DNA of 64,000 nucleotides from Bacteroidota bacterium. GTDB lineage: Bacteria > Bacteroidota > Bacteroidia > UBA8524. Each line of letters starts with the position of its first letter. Positions within the stretch are counted from its first letter, which is position 1. Below the pieces are notes generated by a model that was given only the letters and a program-made list of their open reading frames with translations, did not search any database and was not told the DNA's origin. The position numbers and the translations under genes are program-made. The DNA lies in the NCBI GenBank assembly GCA_006226545.1, contig SBGR01000018.1, forward strand, positions 1 through 64,000, given 5' to 3'. This document shows positions 49,585 through 58,895 of the stretch, piece after piece.

Positions 49585-50856
49585 TTAATTCGTAATCAGG
49601 ATTTTTACGCTTTGATTAGTTCCAATCAATTGTCCAAAATAAACCCCCGGAGCCAACTTGATCTCCATTCTATTCTCTCCAAAGAGCACAGGATAATCAC
49701 CCACCACTTTACCCAAATTATCCCTTAGCTCAAACACGCCGTCTTGATTAGATTGTAGGGTAATGTTTCCTCGACTTGGATTTGGATAAAGGCTAAGTGA
49801 GGAAGATGAATTGACATCCTTCACTCCGGTGAATATCCCATCAAACATGCGAACCCCTCCATTTGATTGACTTTTTGACATAGTACTTAATCCATGATTG
49901 GCATCATAGAAATACAAACCTCTGTGAATTAAGTTATCAAGTGTTGTCCAAGTCTCCCCAAAGTCGCCGGAATATCCTGATCCTATGCCACTTGCAAAAA
50001 ATAAGGTAATATTGCCGTTTTTTACTGATGTAATGTTTTGAAAATACTCTAACACTTTCAAGGAAGTATCCCAGGTCACTCCGCCATCCATGCTTCGAGC
50101 AATTGTTGTTGAGCCAGGGAATTGACTTCGAGACATGATAATTCTATTTGCATCTTCAAAGGCCAAATCTCTGTAAAAACGATAAGCCGGAGCTATTTCA
50201 TGGCGAATCCAATCCTTACCTCCATTAAAAGTCTTCAATAGAAGACTAGGTAAATAGCTTTCCTTCGAAGGTAGCGCAACGATAAACGTATCTCCAGATA
50301 CCCAAGGCTTGGGAATTCTGGCATAATTCAATTCCATTTTGTAACCACCTAGTAATGCAGCTTGGTTAGCAGCCCTTGTCCACGTATTTCCGTTATCCTC
50401 TGTCCACCATGCTTCCAAATAACCTTTACTGGAATCTCCCAGGGCTATAGCCTTTCCATTTGCTAGTTCATAATATACCCAGGGGTAAGCAAATTTGAAG
50501 GCGGTATCAATTCCATCACTGATTATGTAATTTGAGTCCGATTGCCAAGCATCGGTTGTAAACCTTATCCGATAAAAGAAATGATCCACAAAAAAGCCAG
50601 TATCCTTGGATCTGTGGTAAAGATTGCCCAATAAAGCGCCGAAGGATATAGTTTGCTTAGTAAATGTAGCCCCATAATCTGTTGTAATAAAGAAGTCGGA
50701 CTGCCCGTCATGGCCAATAAAGGTATTGCTATCCAACGCTTGAACAGACGATAGATAGTATCCAGTTTTTATATCAATGGGGGTTTCAACCCATTGCGCA
50801 TGGGAATTTAAGTAGAGGCCCATGGCCAGAAGGCTGAGCACTAGTCTTAGGTTCAT
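49585..50856 (-). CDS. T9SS type A secreted protein with BNR/photosystem-II-stability-like repeats
   Basis: signal peptide; 'WTEDNGNTWTRAA', 'TFNGGKDWIRHE', 'SMDGGVTWDTS', 'SGDFGETWTTL'; CTD 'LYPNPSRGNITLQSNQDGVFELRDNLGKVV'. Confidence 0.85.
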   Translation of the reverse strand: MNLRLVLSLLAMGLYLNSHAQWVETPIDIKTGYYLSSVQALDSNTFIGHDGQSDFFITTDYGATFTKQTISFGALLGNLYHRSKDTGFFVDHFFYRIRFTTDAWQSDSNYIISDGIDTAFKFAYPWVYYELANGKAIALGDSSKGYLEAWWTEDNGNTWTRAANQAALLGGYKMELNYARIPKPWVSGDTFIVALPSKESYLPSLLLKTFNGGKDWIRHEIAPAYRFYRDLAFEDANRIIMSRSQFPGSTTIARSMDGGVTWDTSLKVLEYFQNITSVKNGNITLFFASGIGSGYSGDFGETWTTLDNLIHRGLYFYDANHGLSTMSKSQSNGGVRMFDGIFTGVKDVNSSSSLSLYPNPSRGNITLQSNQDGVFELRDNLGKVVGDYPVLFGENRMEIKLAPGVYFGQLIGTNQSVKILITN

Positions 50857-50927
50857 AGATTCAGGTTTGGTACCCTCTCTAAACGATACTTAGTTTTGTG
50901 TCAGTTGCATGAGGCGATGCAGTCCAT

Positions 50928-51602
50928 TCAGAACTTCAACAAATAAGTAAAGGCTAAGACATTGAAGTCAAGGGCACTAAAAGATGAATTATGGAAAGTT
51001 TGAGGTGTAAAGGTATCCCGTTGTCTTACCGTTTGAAACATGTACTGCGCGATTGGAATATCCAGCATTAGGCGGTGTTGACCATTGTTAGTCAGGTTTA
51101 ATCCGAGTGATAGGGTCCAGCTGAAGGAGTATTCCTCGATGTCTGTATTGGATTTATAGTTGTACAGTCCGGTATTGGGATTGGTTTCCGTATGGTTGTC
51201 GTGGCCAACTAGGACGCTAATTCTATTGAGTGAAGAGATAAAAAATCGATCGAAAACAAACAGCTTTCGCAATCCAACTTGTCCTCCAAACAAGGTCTTG
51301 TTGACCACACCATGGGAGAAGGTGCTTTTCGTTTTTAAGTCGTTAATACCGAAGTAAATACCGGCCTCCACTTGCCAATTGTTCTTCAACTGCCTAAAGG
51401 CGCCCAGCTGGCTCACAGAACTGATGCTTTTGTAGGTGTCACCCTCTTGATTCAGACTCAGCGTTTGAAGTCCGGTACCAACATAAAGTCCGTATTTGTT
51501 TTGTGCATGGGCGCGGTTTGAAGGAGCCATGGTTGAGAAAATAAAAATAGCGAGGACCATACCCAGTTTAAATGGGTTTGAGCTAAACTTTTCTTTGTTC
51601 AT
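50928..51602 (-). CDS. putative outer-membrane beta-barrel protein
   Basis: signal peptide, alternating beta-strand pattern, C-terminal aromatic-rich 'FNVLAFTYLLKF'. Confidence 0.6.
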   Translation of the reverse strand: MNKEKFSSNPFKLGMVLAIFIFSTMAPSNRAHAQNKYGLYVGTGLQTLSLNQEGDTYKSISSVSQLGAFRQLKNNWQVEAGIYFGINDLKTKSTFSHGVVNKTLFGGQVGLRKLFVFDRFFISSLNRISVLVGHDNHTETNPNTGLYNYKSNTDIEEYSFSWTLSLGLNLTNNGQHRLMLDIPIAQYMFQTVRQRDTFTPQTFHNSSFSALDFNVLAFTYLLKF

Positions 51603-51675
51603 AGGATTCAGTAAGTATATTTCCGAAATATAGTTAATCCATGCCCAAGCTCAAAATGGAACTGTGCATTCCAGG

Positions 51676-52314
51676 TTATTTTGTGTTAAGTCGCAATCGA
51701 TACCCCAAACTCACGTAGGAATCCATGCCGAAAGTAGGGTCATCAAAACTTCCTCCTCCGGGCGAGACTTTCTGGTAGTTCCACGAGGAGGATAGATCAA
51801 CCGTATTTCGCCAAATAATGCCCAGGCTAGATTTAGTGCTAATTGGATAATACCACGACATATGACATCCAACTGAAATAAGCCAATTTTCAATTTTATA
51901 GTTAAGCGGGAGGTTAGAGAAGGTTAGAATGGAATGATGACTAAACTCTAAATTTATACCTACCTGAAACTGAAGTTTGCCCCGTGTGGTGAAGGCTATT
52001 CCGAAAGGCAATGATAGTAATTGTGTATTGGCATGTGGAATAAATCGGATACGGTACCTTAAGCCTGAAAAAAAAGAGAGTCGGGCTGAGTCCGCACTAG
52101 AATGCAAGTAGGCGGCAATACCCGGTCGTAAGTGTCCATAAGCCGGTATTCCTAGAGGCAAAAAGACCAAGGCCGGTTCAGTGCTTGAAGTAGCACTGCC
52201 CAACCCCATTTGCATATCCAAATGATAACGTCTGGTTTGCCCTTCTGCTGAATAGAATACGCAAAGAAGAACGAGAATCAAGAGGGATTTGAGGCCATTC
52301 ATAACCAGGTTCAT
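51676..52314 (-). CDS. putative outer-membrane beta-barrel protein
   Basis: signal peptide 'LLILVLLCVFYSAEG', amphipathic strands, 'YVSLGYRLRLNTK' end. Confidence 0.55.
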   Translation of the reverse strand: MNLVMNGLKSLLILVLLCVFYSAEGQTRRYHLDMQMGLGSATSSTEPALVFLPLGIPAYGHLRPGIAAYLHSSADSARLSFFSGLRYRIRFIPHANTQLLSLPFGIAFTTRGKLQFQVGINLEFSHHSILTFSNLPLNYKIENWLISVGCHMSWYYPISTKSSLGIIWRNTVDLSSSWNYQKVSPGGGSFDDPTFGMDSYVSLGYRLRLNTK

Positions 52315-52426
52315 GTGACAAAGACAATGAAATTATCCATTCTAAGGTACATTTAAAAAAAAACCTCTCTACTTGCGCAGAAAGGCTTTTTGGGATTGAT
52401 CTAGCTAACGGGTACCCCTACCTGTG

Positions 52427-52777
52427 TTAGTTCGACCATGTATCTTCATTTTCACCATTTGGTCTTTTTAAGAAGAGCACTTCATTGTAATCATCAATTT
52501 GAAAGCTGAGGTCTTTTCCGTAAAAGGTGACTGCAGCATCCGGTTCTAAGATCACATTGCGGATGGTATCGGAGATAGGCGTTGCTTTATTACCTAAGGT
52601 CCAACCTTCCAAGTCTTCTGTTTTTTCACTCCGGTTCATGATGGTGATTTTTTCATCTTCATCCGGACTTTCAATCACCTGAAACAGCTGTACGCCGTAG
52701 GTGGTTCTTTTCTCACATGAGCTCATCCCTGCGAGGATAAGCACAAGCAAGCCTAGTGGTAACATGGTTTTGATCAT
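52427..52777 (-). CDS. lipoprotein with lamin-tail-like domain
   Basis: lipobox 'LVLILAGMSSCEK'; 'ITIMNRSEKTEDLEGWTLGNKA...LEPDAAVTFYGKDLSFQIDDYNEVLFLKRPNGE'. Confidence 0.7.
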   Translation of the reverse strand: MIKTMLPLGLLVLILAGMSSCEKRTTYGVQLFQVIESPDEDEKITIMNRSEKTEDLEGWTLGNKATPISDTIRNVILEPDAAVTFYGKDLSFQIDDYNEVLFLKRPNGENEDTWSN

Positions 52778-52806
52778 AGTTGAAAAGCATTTGGTTTAAC
52801 CTGTTA

Positions 52807-53187
52807 TCACGGGGCCGTCCAACGAGCTTGCAAATTGGCATGTGGATTTTTACTCGTACTGAGGCTCAGTGTTTTTTCTTTAGGACCTACCTGTACTATT
52901 TCCGCGCGAACACCTTTGCCTTGTCCGCCACCCATAGTTACATACAAATAGGCCTCAAATCCGCTTTGCACCTTCATTATTGGAGGTAATTTTCCTTTCA
53001 TCGGGAAGGAATCCACCACCACAATGCGGTTCTGTGCATCGCGAAATTCTACCCGACAAACTTGGCAAGCTGGTCGGTACTGAATTTGGTAGTCTTTGGC
53101 TTCAGGCTCAAAAACCGGCTCATCTTCTTTCTCGCAGGAAATCAAGAAGATGGCAAAAAGTAGGACTAGGATTGACTGGCTTTTCAT
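52807..53187 (-). CDS. hypothetical lipoprotein
   Basis: lipobox 'LLFAIFLISCEKED'. Confidence 0.65.
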   Translation of the reverse strand: MKSQSILVLLFAIFLISCEKEDEPVFEPEAKDYQIQYRPACQVCRVEFRDAQNRIVVVDSFPMKGKLPPIMKVQSGFEAYLYVTMGGGQGKGVRAEIVQVGPKEKTLSLSTSKNPHANLQARWTAP

Positions 53188-53550
53188 GGTACTGTAAAAT
53201 TAGTACCTATGCCCTATCACGATTTTATTCAAAAACGTAAATCTTATTAAAAAATGGTGGAATTTCTGACTGCAAAGTTAAAGTTGACCAACTTGCCGGT
53301 TAGTCCCCAATTATAAAACTCAAAGCCTTTTTAAAACTCGTTTTACACATCCGACGTTTTGTGCTTTGCGAGCAATGTAGTTCCATATCCATTTTATGAT
53401 AAGGCATTACAAACCTCTTAAGCCTCACTATATCCAATAGTTCCAAACGGTACAGTAAATTCAATTTCACGGGCAGTAGAGAACGATTTTCTGAATTCGA
53501 ACACTGCTTAACATTTTATTCACAGTTGCCTGTTTGCGGCCTTCAAATGC

Positions 53551-53558
53551 TACCTTTG
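53551..53558 (+). promoter_or_regulatory. -7 element TAccTTTG upstream of prs
   Basis: TACCTTTG 25 nt upstream of the GTG start. Confidence 0.5.
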
Positions 53559-53583
53559 CAGCATCTAAAAACAATTTAGCGTC

Positions 53584-54561
53584 GTGAGCAACTACAAAAA
53601 TCCAATCAAAATTTTCTCCGGAACTGAGTCGCATTACATTGCCGCCAAGATCGCCGAGAGTTTTGGTCAGCCTTTGGGTGAGGTTAGCATTTCCCGTTTT
53701 AGCGATGGAGAAATCCAACCTAACTTCCTTGAATCCGTAAGGGGAGCTGATGTATTTCTGGTTCAGAGCACTTTTGCTCCAGCCGATAACCTCATGGAGC
53801 TTTTGCTCATGATTGATGCCGTGAAACGTGCTTCTGCACATTATATCACTGCAGTAATTCCGTACTACGGATATGCTCGTCAGGATAGAAAAGACAAGCC
53901 TCGTGTAGCCATCGGATCCAAAATGATTGCTGATATTTTAGGTTCTGTAGGTGCTCACCGTGTAATGACTATGGATTTACATGCTGCGCAGATTCAAGGG
54001 TTCTTCGATATTCCGGTAGATCACTTGGATGCCTCTGTTATTTTTATCCCGTATATCCAATCGCTCAACCTCCCTAACCTGACCATTGCGGCTCCAGACA
54101 TGGGCGGGACACCAAGAGCACGTTATTTCGCTAATATGTTAAATAGCGATTTGGTAGTTTGTAATAAGGAACGTAAAAAAGCCAATGAAGTGGCCGGCAT
54201 GACCGTTATCGGTGATGTAGAAGGTGCTAATGTGGTGATTGTAGACGACCTTGTTGATACAGGTAATACCCTTTGCCTTGCTGCGAAGATGATGAAGGAA
54301 AAAGGCGCCCTTTCTGTGCGTGCATTCTGTACCCATCCGGTGCTTTCAGGCAAAGCTTATGAGAATATTAACAACTCGGTAATCGACGAGTTGGTGGTTT
54401 GCGATACTTTGCCATTGCGTCAAGAGTCCTCTAAAATCAAGGTTTTGAGCTCTGCTCCGCTTTTTGCAGACGCGATCAGAAACGTCGTAGATTACGGTTC
54501 AATAAGTAATTTATTTAAAATTAGAAATTCTCATCAACCTTCCTTAAATTTGCAGCCCTAA
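53584..54561 (+). CDS. prs: ribose-phosphate pyrophosphokinase
   Basis: GTG start; 'IKIFSGTESHYIAAKIAESFG...PYYGYARQDRKDKPR...VIVDDLVDTGNTLCLAA'. Confidence 0.97.
   Translation: MSNYKNPIKIFSGTESHYIAAKIAESFGQPLGEVSISRFSDGEIQPNFLESVRGADVFLVQSTFAPADNLMELLLMIDAVKRASAHYITAVIPYYGYARQDRKDKPRVAIGSKMIADILGSVGAHRVMTMDLHAAQIQGFFDIPVDHLDASVIFIPYIQSLNLPNLTIAAPDMGGTPRARYFANMLNSDLVVCNKERKKANEVAGMTVIGDVEGANVVIVDDLVDTGNTLCLAAKMMKEKGALSVRAFCTHPVLSGKAYENINNSVIDELVVCDTLPLRQESSKIKVLSSAPLFADAIRNVVDYGSISNLFKIRNSHQPSLNLQP
54545..54552 (+). promoter_or_regulatory. -7 element TAaaTTTG within the prs 3' end, upstream of rplY
   Basis: TAAATTTG 19 nt before the rplY ATG. Confidence 0.45.
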
Positions 54562-54571
54562 TTTCTAGATA

Positions 54572-55156
54572 ATGAAAACTATTCTGCTGAAAGGCCACGT
54601 GAGAGAAGACGCCGGAACTGCTTCGGCAAACCAACTGAGAGACAATGGAATGGTACCTTGCGTATTGTACGGATCAGGTGCACATGTAATATTCTCAGTA
54701 TACAGTGACGATTTCAAAAACTTGGTATACACACCAAATACCTACTTGGTAAAATTGGACATCGACGGAACTGAATACAAAGCTGTAATGCAAGATTTGC
54801 AGTTCCACCCAGTGAATGATTCAATCCTTCACGTAGATTTCCTCGCTATCGACGAGTCTAAGCCTGTTACTTTGGCTGTGCCTACGCTTGTTAAAGGAAA
54901 CTCTCCAGGTGTTCGTTCCGGTGGACGTTTAGCTATTAAATTGAAGAAAGTTCGCGTTAAAGCAATGTTGAACGACCTTCCTGATTCAGTTGAAGTGGAT
55001 ATTTCCGGTTTGGAATTGGGTAAATCAATCAAAGTTGAAAACGTAAGCATTCCTAACGTTGAGCTTTTAGAAGCTTCTAACGTAGCGATTGTAACCGTTG
55101 AAGCTACTCGTGCAACACGTCAGGCTGCTAACGACGCCGCTGCTGCAGGTAAATAA
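54572..55156 (+). CDS. rplY: 50S ribosomal protein L25/general stress protein Ctc
   Basis: 'LKGHVREDAGTASANQLRDNGMVPCVLYG...LHVDFLAIDESKPVTLAVP' followed by C-terminal TL5 region. Confidence 0.95.
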   Translation: MKTILLKGHVREDAGTASANQLRDNGMVPCVLYGSGAHVIFSVYSDDFKNLVYTPNTYLVKLDIDGTEYKAVMQDLQFHPVNDSILHVDFLAIDESKPVTLAVPTLVKGNSPGVRSGGRLAIKLKKVRVKAMLNDLPDSVEVDISGLELGKSIKVENVSIPNVELLEASNVAIVTVEATRATRQAANDAAAAGK

Positions 55157-55181
55157 TAAGATTATTCTTAATTGAAGTATA

Positions 55182-55210
55182 GAAAGCCGCTCTAGTAGCG
55201 GCTTTTTTTA
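55182..55210 (+). terminator. Rho-independent terminator
   Basis: AAAGCCGCT-ctag-TAGCGGCTTTTTTT after rplY. Confidence 0.9.
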
Positions 55211-55283
55211 TACCTCAGGATTTTTGGTCATAAAAAAAGCTGAATTCGAAGATCCAGCTTTCCTTTATGCTATTGATGTTTGT

Positions 55284-55991
55284 TTACTTCATGTTATGGT
55301 AAACTGCTTGAACATCGTCGTCTTCTTCGATGCGCTCAATCAATTTAATAACGGCCTCTACTTGATCTTCCGGTACTTCAGTCTCGGTTAAAGCGATACG
55401 TTGTAGATCGGCACTCTGTGCTTCAATTCCCATTTGCTCCAAGGCTTTGTGCATTCTGCCAAAATCTTCAAATGCCGTATACACAAAGATCATATCCTCT
55501 TCAATCTGCAGCTCTTCCAAGCCGTGGTCAATCAATTCCAATTCCAACTCGTCTTTGTCTCTTCCTTCTGCAGGGAACTTAAATACACCCTTACGACTGA
55601 AGACAAAATCGAGTGATCCGGTTTTTCCCAAAGCACCACCTAGTTTATTGTAATACGAACGGATATTCGCCACAGTTCTGTTGTTGTTGTCTGTAGCACA
55701 TTCGGCAAGAATCGCTACACCACAAGGACCATATCCTTCCAATACAACCTCTTCCATCTCCTTCTCATCTTTCGATGAGGCACGTTTGATGGCCGCTTCG
55801 ATACGGTCTTTAGGCATGTTAATGCCTTTGGCATTTTGAATAGCCACACGAAGACGGGCATTGGAATCAGGATCCGGTCCGCCGGCTTTTACCGCCATTG
55901 CGATTTCTTTACCCAATCTGGTGAAGCCTTTAGCCATGGCATCCCAACGCTTCATTTTTCTGGCTTTGCGAAATTCAAATGCTCTTCCCAT
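55284..55991 (-). CDS. YebC/PmpR family protein (paralog 2)
   Basis: 'MGRAFEFRKARKMKRWDAMAKGFTRLGKEIAMAVKAGGPDPDSNARLRVAIQNAKGINMPKDRIEAAIKRA'. Confidence 0.95.
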   Translation of the reverse strand: MGRAFEFRKARKMKRWDAMAKGFTRLGKEIAMAVKAGGPDPDSNARLRVAIQNAKGINMPKDRIEAAIKRASSKDEKEMEEVVLEGYGPCGVAILAECATDNNNRTVANIRSYYNKLGGALGKTGSLDFVFSRKGVFKFPAEGRDKDELELELIDHGLEELQIEEDMIFVYTAFEDFGRMHKALEQMGIEAQSADLQRIALTETEVPEDQVEAVIKLIERIEEDDDVQAVYHNMK

Positions 55992-56054
55992 AAATTCTTA
56001 GCTTTAAAATAGAGTCCGCAAAAATGCAGTTAATCGGACTAAAATAAAAGGCTT

Positions 56055-57296
56055 TTACTCGCCTTCTCCCTCTTTTGTATCAGGCTCTTCCTGCACTGAA
56101 TCAGATTCCGACTGTTCTTCTACCTTCGGTTTATCCGTTTCAGCCACCACCTCTTCTTTTTGTTTAGGTGGGAACATGATGTCCATCAAGCCGTAAATGA
56201 TTTGTTCTCTGTTATTGATACGACTTCCATGTCCTCCGGTCAGGTTGTTTAAGATAATAAAGGTCACCTTAGAATCCGGGAAGTGAATCATACCCGTTCT
56301 GAAGCTATTCCAAAATCCGTAATGCAATTGCACACGCATATCGTCCCATTCGCGCATGCGCCAACCCATGCCGTATTCCGACATACCGCCCCAAATCAAT
56401 TTGGTTTTAGTGAAAATCAAATCACTGGTTTCTTTACACCACAGGTTATCGTCGTCAAATGATTCAGCAAAACGCATCAAGTCATCGGCTGTAGAGAAAA
56501 GACCTTTATCGCCCATAATACCATTGCGGTAATCGAAGCCGTAAGGTTTAAAATAACGTCCAGTCCAAGCATAACCTGTTACATCAGCCATGCCCGCAGA
56601 ATCGTGTTCCGGGTGAAAAATGAAACTCTTACACATGCCTAGAGGCTGGAAGATCTCTTTCTTCACAAATTCATCGAAGCTCTCTTCGCTAACACGCTCA
56701 ACAATGGATGCCAATAGCGCATAGTTGGTATTGCAGTAATTGAATTTAGTTCCGGGAGTACCTCTTGGTCTGTATTTACGTTTCGCTAAAAACTTAATCA
56801 GCTCTTCATTGCTCATGTAGGCATCTTTCTTCCAATACGGACCGGCTCTGTAGATGTATTCCGGTAATCCTGAGGTATGGTTTAAGAGGTGCTTCACCTT
56901 AACGCGGTGAAAGAGAATCAGCTCAGGGAAGTATTTGGTAATCTTGTCTTCTAAGTTAACCTCACCACGCTGTACCAATAACATAATAGCCGAAGCTGTG
57001 ATGGGCTTGCTCACAGAAGCCATCTGGTAGCGAAGCTCATTGTTCATGCTGTCTTTGCTTTTCAAATGAGCATAACCAAAAGATTCGTGGTAATAGACTT
57101 GACCTTCTTTGGCTACGAGCACCGTACCATTGAAAACCCCTCTTTTATTGAGGTGTTTCATAAATGAATCGATCTTGAGCTGTTGCCATTCCTTGGAATA
57201 TGGAACGCTATCCTGAGCCTTGGTTTCGAGTGAAAAACCGAGCAAAAGCAGAAAAATCACTAGTGGGTTACGGAACATACAACGTGAAGTAAGCAA
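56055..57296 (-). CDS. serine hydrolase, beta-lactamase/class C PBP family
   Basis: 'RYQMASVSKPITASAIMLLVQ' SxxK, 'NYCNTNYALLASIVE' YxN; signal peptide. Confidence 0.92.
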   Translation of the reverse strand: MLTSRCMFRNPLVIFLLLLGFSLETKAQDSVPYSKEWQQLKIDSFMKHLNKRGVFNGTVLVAKEGQVYYHESFGYAHLKSKDSMNNELRYQMASVSKPITASAIMLLVQRGEVNLEDKITKYFPELILFHRVKVKHLLNHTSGLPEYIYRAGPYWKKDAYMSNEELIKFLAKRKYRPRGTPGTKFNYCNTNYALLASIVERVSEESFDEFVKKEIFQPLGMCKSFIFHPEHDSAGMADVTGYAWTGRYFKPYGFDYRNGIMGDKGLFSTADDLMRFAESFDDDNLWCKETSDLIFTKTKLIWGGMSEYGMGWRMREWDDMRVQLHYGFWNSFRTGMIHFPDSKVTFIILNNLTGGHGSRINNREQIIYGLMDIMFPPKQKEEVVAETDKPKVEEQSESDSVQEEPDTKEGEGE

Positions 57297-57326
57297 TAAT
57301 CATCCCTTCTTGTTGCGAATAACGTA

Positions 57327-57363
57327 AAAAAGGACCCACAACAGTATGTCGAGAGTCCTTTTT
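57327..57363 (-). terminator. hairpin terminator downstream of dnaA
   Basis: AAAAAGGAC ... GTCCTTTTT. Confidence 0.6.
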
Positions 57364-57382
57364 AGTGCACAAATGATTTGTA

Positions 57383-58837
57383 CTATAGTGTATTGATCTT
57401 GATGCGTTTGGAAAGCTCCTCTACATCTTGTCTGAATTTCTTGTCGGTTTCAATCAAGTCGTTAACCGTTTGGCAAGCGTGAATCACGGTAGAGTGATCT
57501 CGGCCACCGAAGTGCATGCCAATGGTTTTAAGCGATGACTTGGTTAAGTCTTTAGCGAAGTACATGGAAATCTGACGTGCTTGTACGATTTCTCTTTTTC
57601 TGGTTTTCGACTTCACTTGATCGATGGTGATACCGAAGTAGTCGCAAACCAATTTCTGGATGTACTCGATGGAGATCTCTTTCGACACATTCTTCACAAA
57701 GTTCTTCAGAATCTGCTTCGCTAGATCCAAGTCGATTTCTTTGCGGTTGAGTGAGGCCTGAGCTAAAAGTGAAATCAAAGCACCTTCCAGTTCGCGGATA
57801 TTGGTATCGATGCTGTGCGCAACGTATTCCACTACTTCCCTGCTCAAGGTGATACCATCGGTATACATCTTATGCTCCAGAATGGCCACGCGGGTTTCGA
57901 AATCCGGAACCTGCAAATCGGCACTTAAGCCCCATTTGAAACGGGAGAGCAAACGCTCGTCCATGTCTTTCAAATCTTTCGGTGCACGGTCGGAAGTCAG
58001 GATTAGCTGCTTACCACTTTGGTGCAGGTGGTTGAAGATTTGGAAGAAGATTTCTTGGGTCTTCTCTTTTTTAGCGAAGAAGTGTACGTCATCAATCACC
58101 AATACATCCAGGTACTGGTAGAAGTTGATGAAATCATGGTTGTTGTTGTTCTTCAAGGAATCCACGAACTGATTCATGAATTTCTCTGCTGATACATACA
58201 ATACCACTTTATTTTTATTCACTTGTTTGATGTGATTGCCAATGGCATGCACCAAGTGTGTTTTTCCTAATCCGGTTCCGCCAAATACCATCAGCGGATT
58301 AAAGGCTGTGCCTCCTGGCTTGTTGGCCACGGCAAAACCGGCAGAGCGAGCCAGTCTATTGCAATCGCCTTCAATAAAGTTTTCAAAGGTGTAGTTCGGA
58401 TTCAATTGCGAATCGATGTTCACCTTTTTTAGGCCGGGGATAATAAAAGGGTTTTTAATGTTTGTGCTGATGTTGAGGGGTAAACCCACTTCGTTTTGTT
58501 CAGCACGCACTGCATTGTTAGTTGGAACGTTGATGGTATAGGGTTTCTGATTCCCTCCACCGTTCTCCACAATAATATTGTACTCCAGACGCGACCCCGG
58601 ACCAAGCTCCTGCTTTAATGTTTTTCTTAATAAAGTAACGTAGTGTTCTTCTAGCCACTCATAAAAGAACTGACTCGGTACCTGAATGGTAAGGACTTTA
58701 TTTTCCAGCTTAATGGGCTTGATTGGGTCGAACCATGTCTTGAAGCTCTGTGGAGTAACATTGTCTTTTATCAGCTTAAGACAGTTGTTCCAAACGCTTT
58801 CACAGGTCATTTCCATTTGAGTAGACATATTCACCAA
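57383..58837 (-). CDS. dnaA: chromosomal replication initiator protein DnaA
   Basis: 'NPLMVFGGTGLGKTHLVHAIGNHIKQ...VLVIDDVHFFAKKEKTQEIFF...HFGGRDHSTVIHACQTV'. Confidence 0.98.
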   Translation of the reverse strand: MVNMSTQMEMTCESVWNNCLKLIKDNVTPQSFKTWFDPIKPIKLENKVLTIQVPSQFFYEWLEEHYVTLLRKTLKQELGPGSRLEYNIIVENGGGNQKPYTINVPTNNAVRAEQNEVGLPLNISTNIKNPFIIPGLKKVNIDSQLNPNYTFENFIEGDCNRLARSAGFAVANKPGGTAFNPLMVFGGTGLGKTHLVHAIGNHIKQVNKNKVVLYVSAEKFMNQFVDSLKNNNNHDFINFYQYLDVLVIDDVHFFAKKEKTQEIFFQIFNHLHQSGKQLILTSDRAPKDLKDMDERLLSRFKWGLSADLQVPDFETRVAILEHKMYTDGITLSREVVEYVAHSIDTNIRELEGALISLLAQASLNRKEIDLDLAKQILKNFVKNVSKEISIEYIQKLVCDYFGITIDQVKSKTRKREIVQARQISMYFAKDLTKSSLKTIGMHFGGRDHSTVIHACQTVNDLIETDKKFRQDVEELSKRIKINTL

Positions 58838-58895
58838 TTCTGTTCGTAAAAATGTTTTTAAAAAACTTAATAAAAAAATAAAATCAGGTTGAATT

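Noticed and set aside
52355-52392. Possible terminator AAAACCTCTCT...AGAAAGGCTTTTT
   Set aside because: Stem is imperfect and weak; not confidently callable.
53467-53841. 124-aa - strand ORF overlapping the prs 5' end
   Set aside because: Overlaps prs start and promoter on the opposite strand; no recognisable features.
57383-58895. oriC next to dnaA
   Set aside because: No cluster of DnaA boxes seen near dnaA; only isolated TTATTCACA-like sites (~53515, ~60588), and dnaA is often not at the origin in this phylum.
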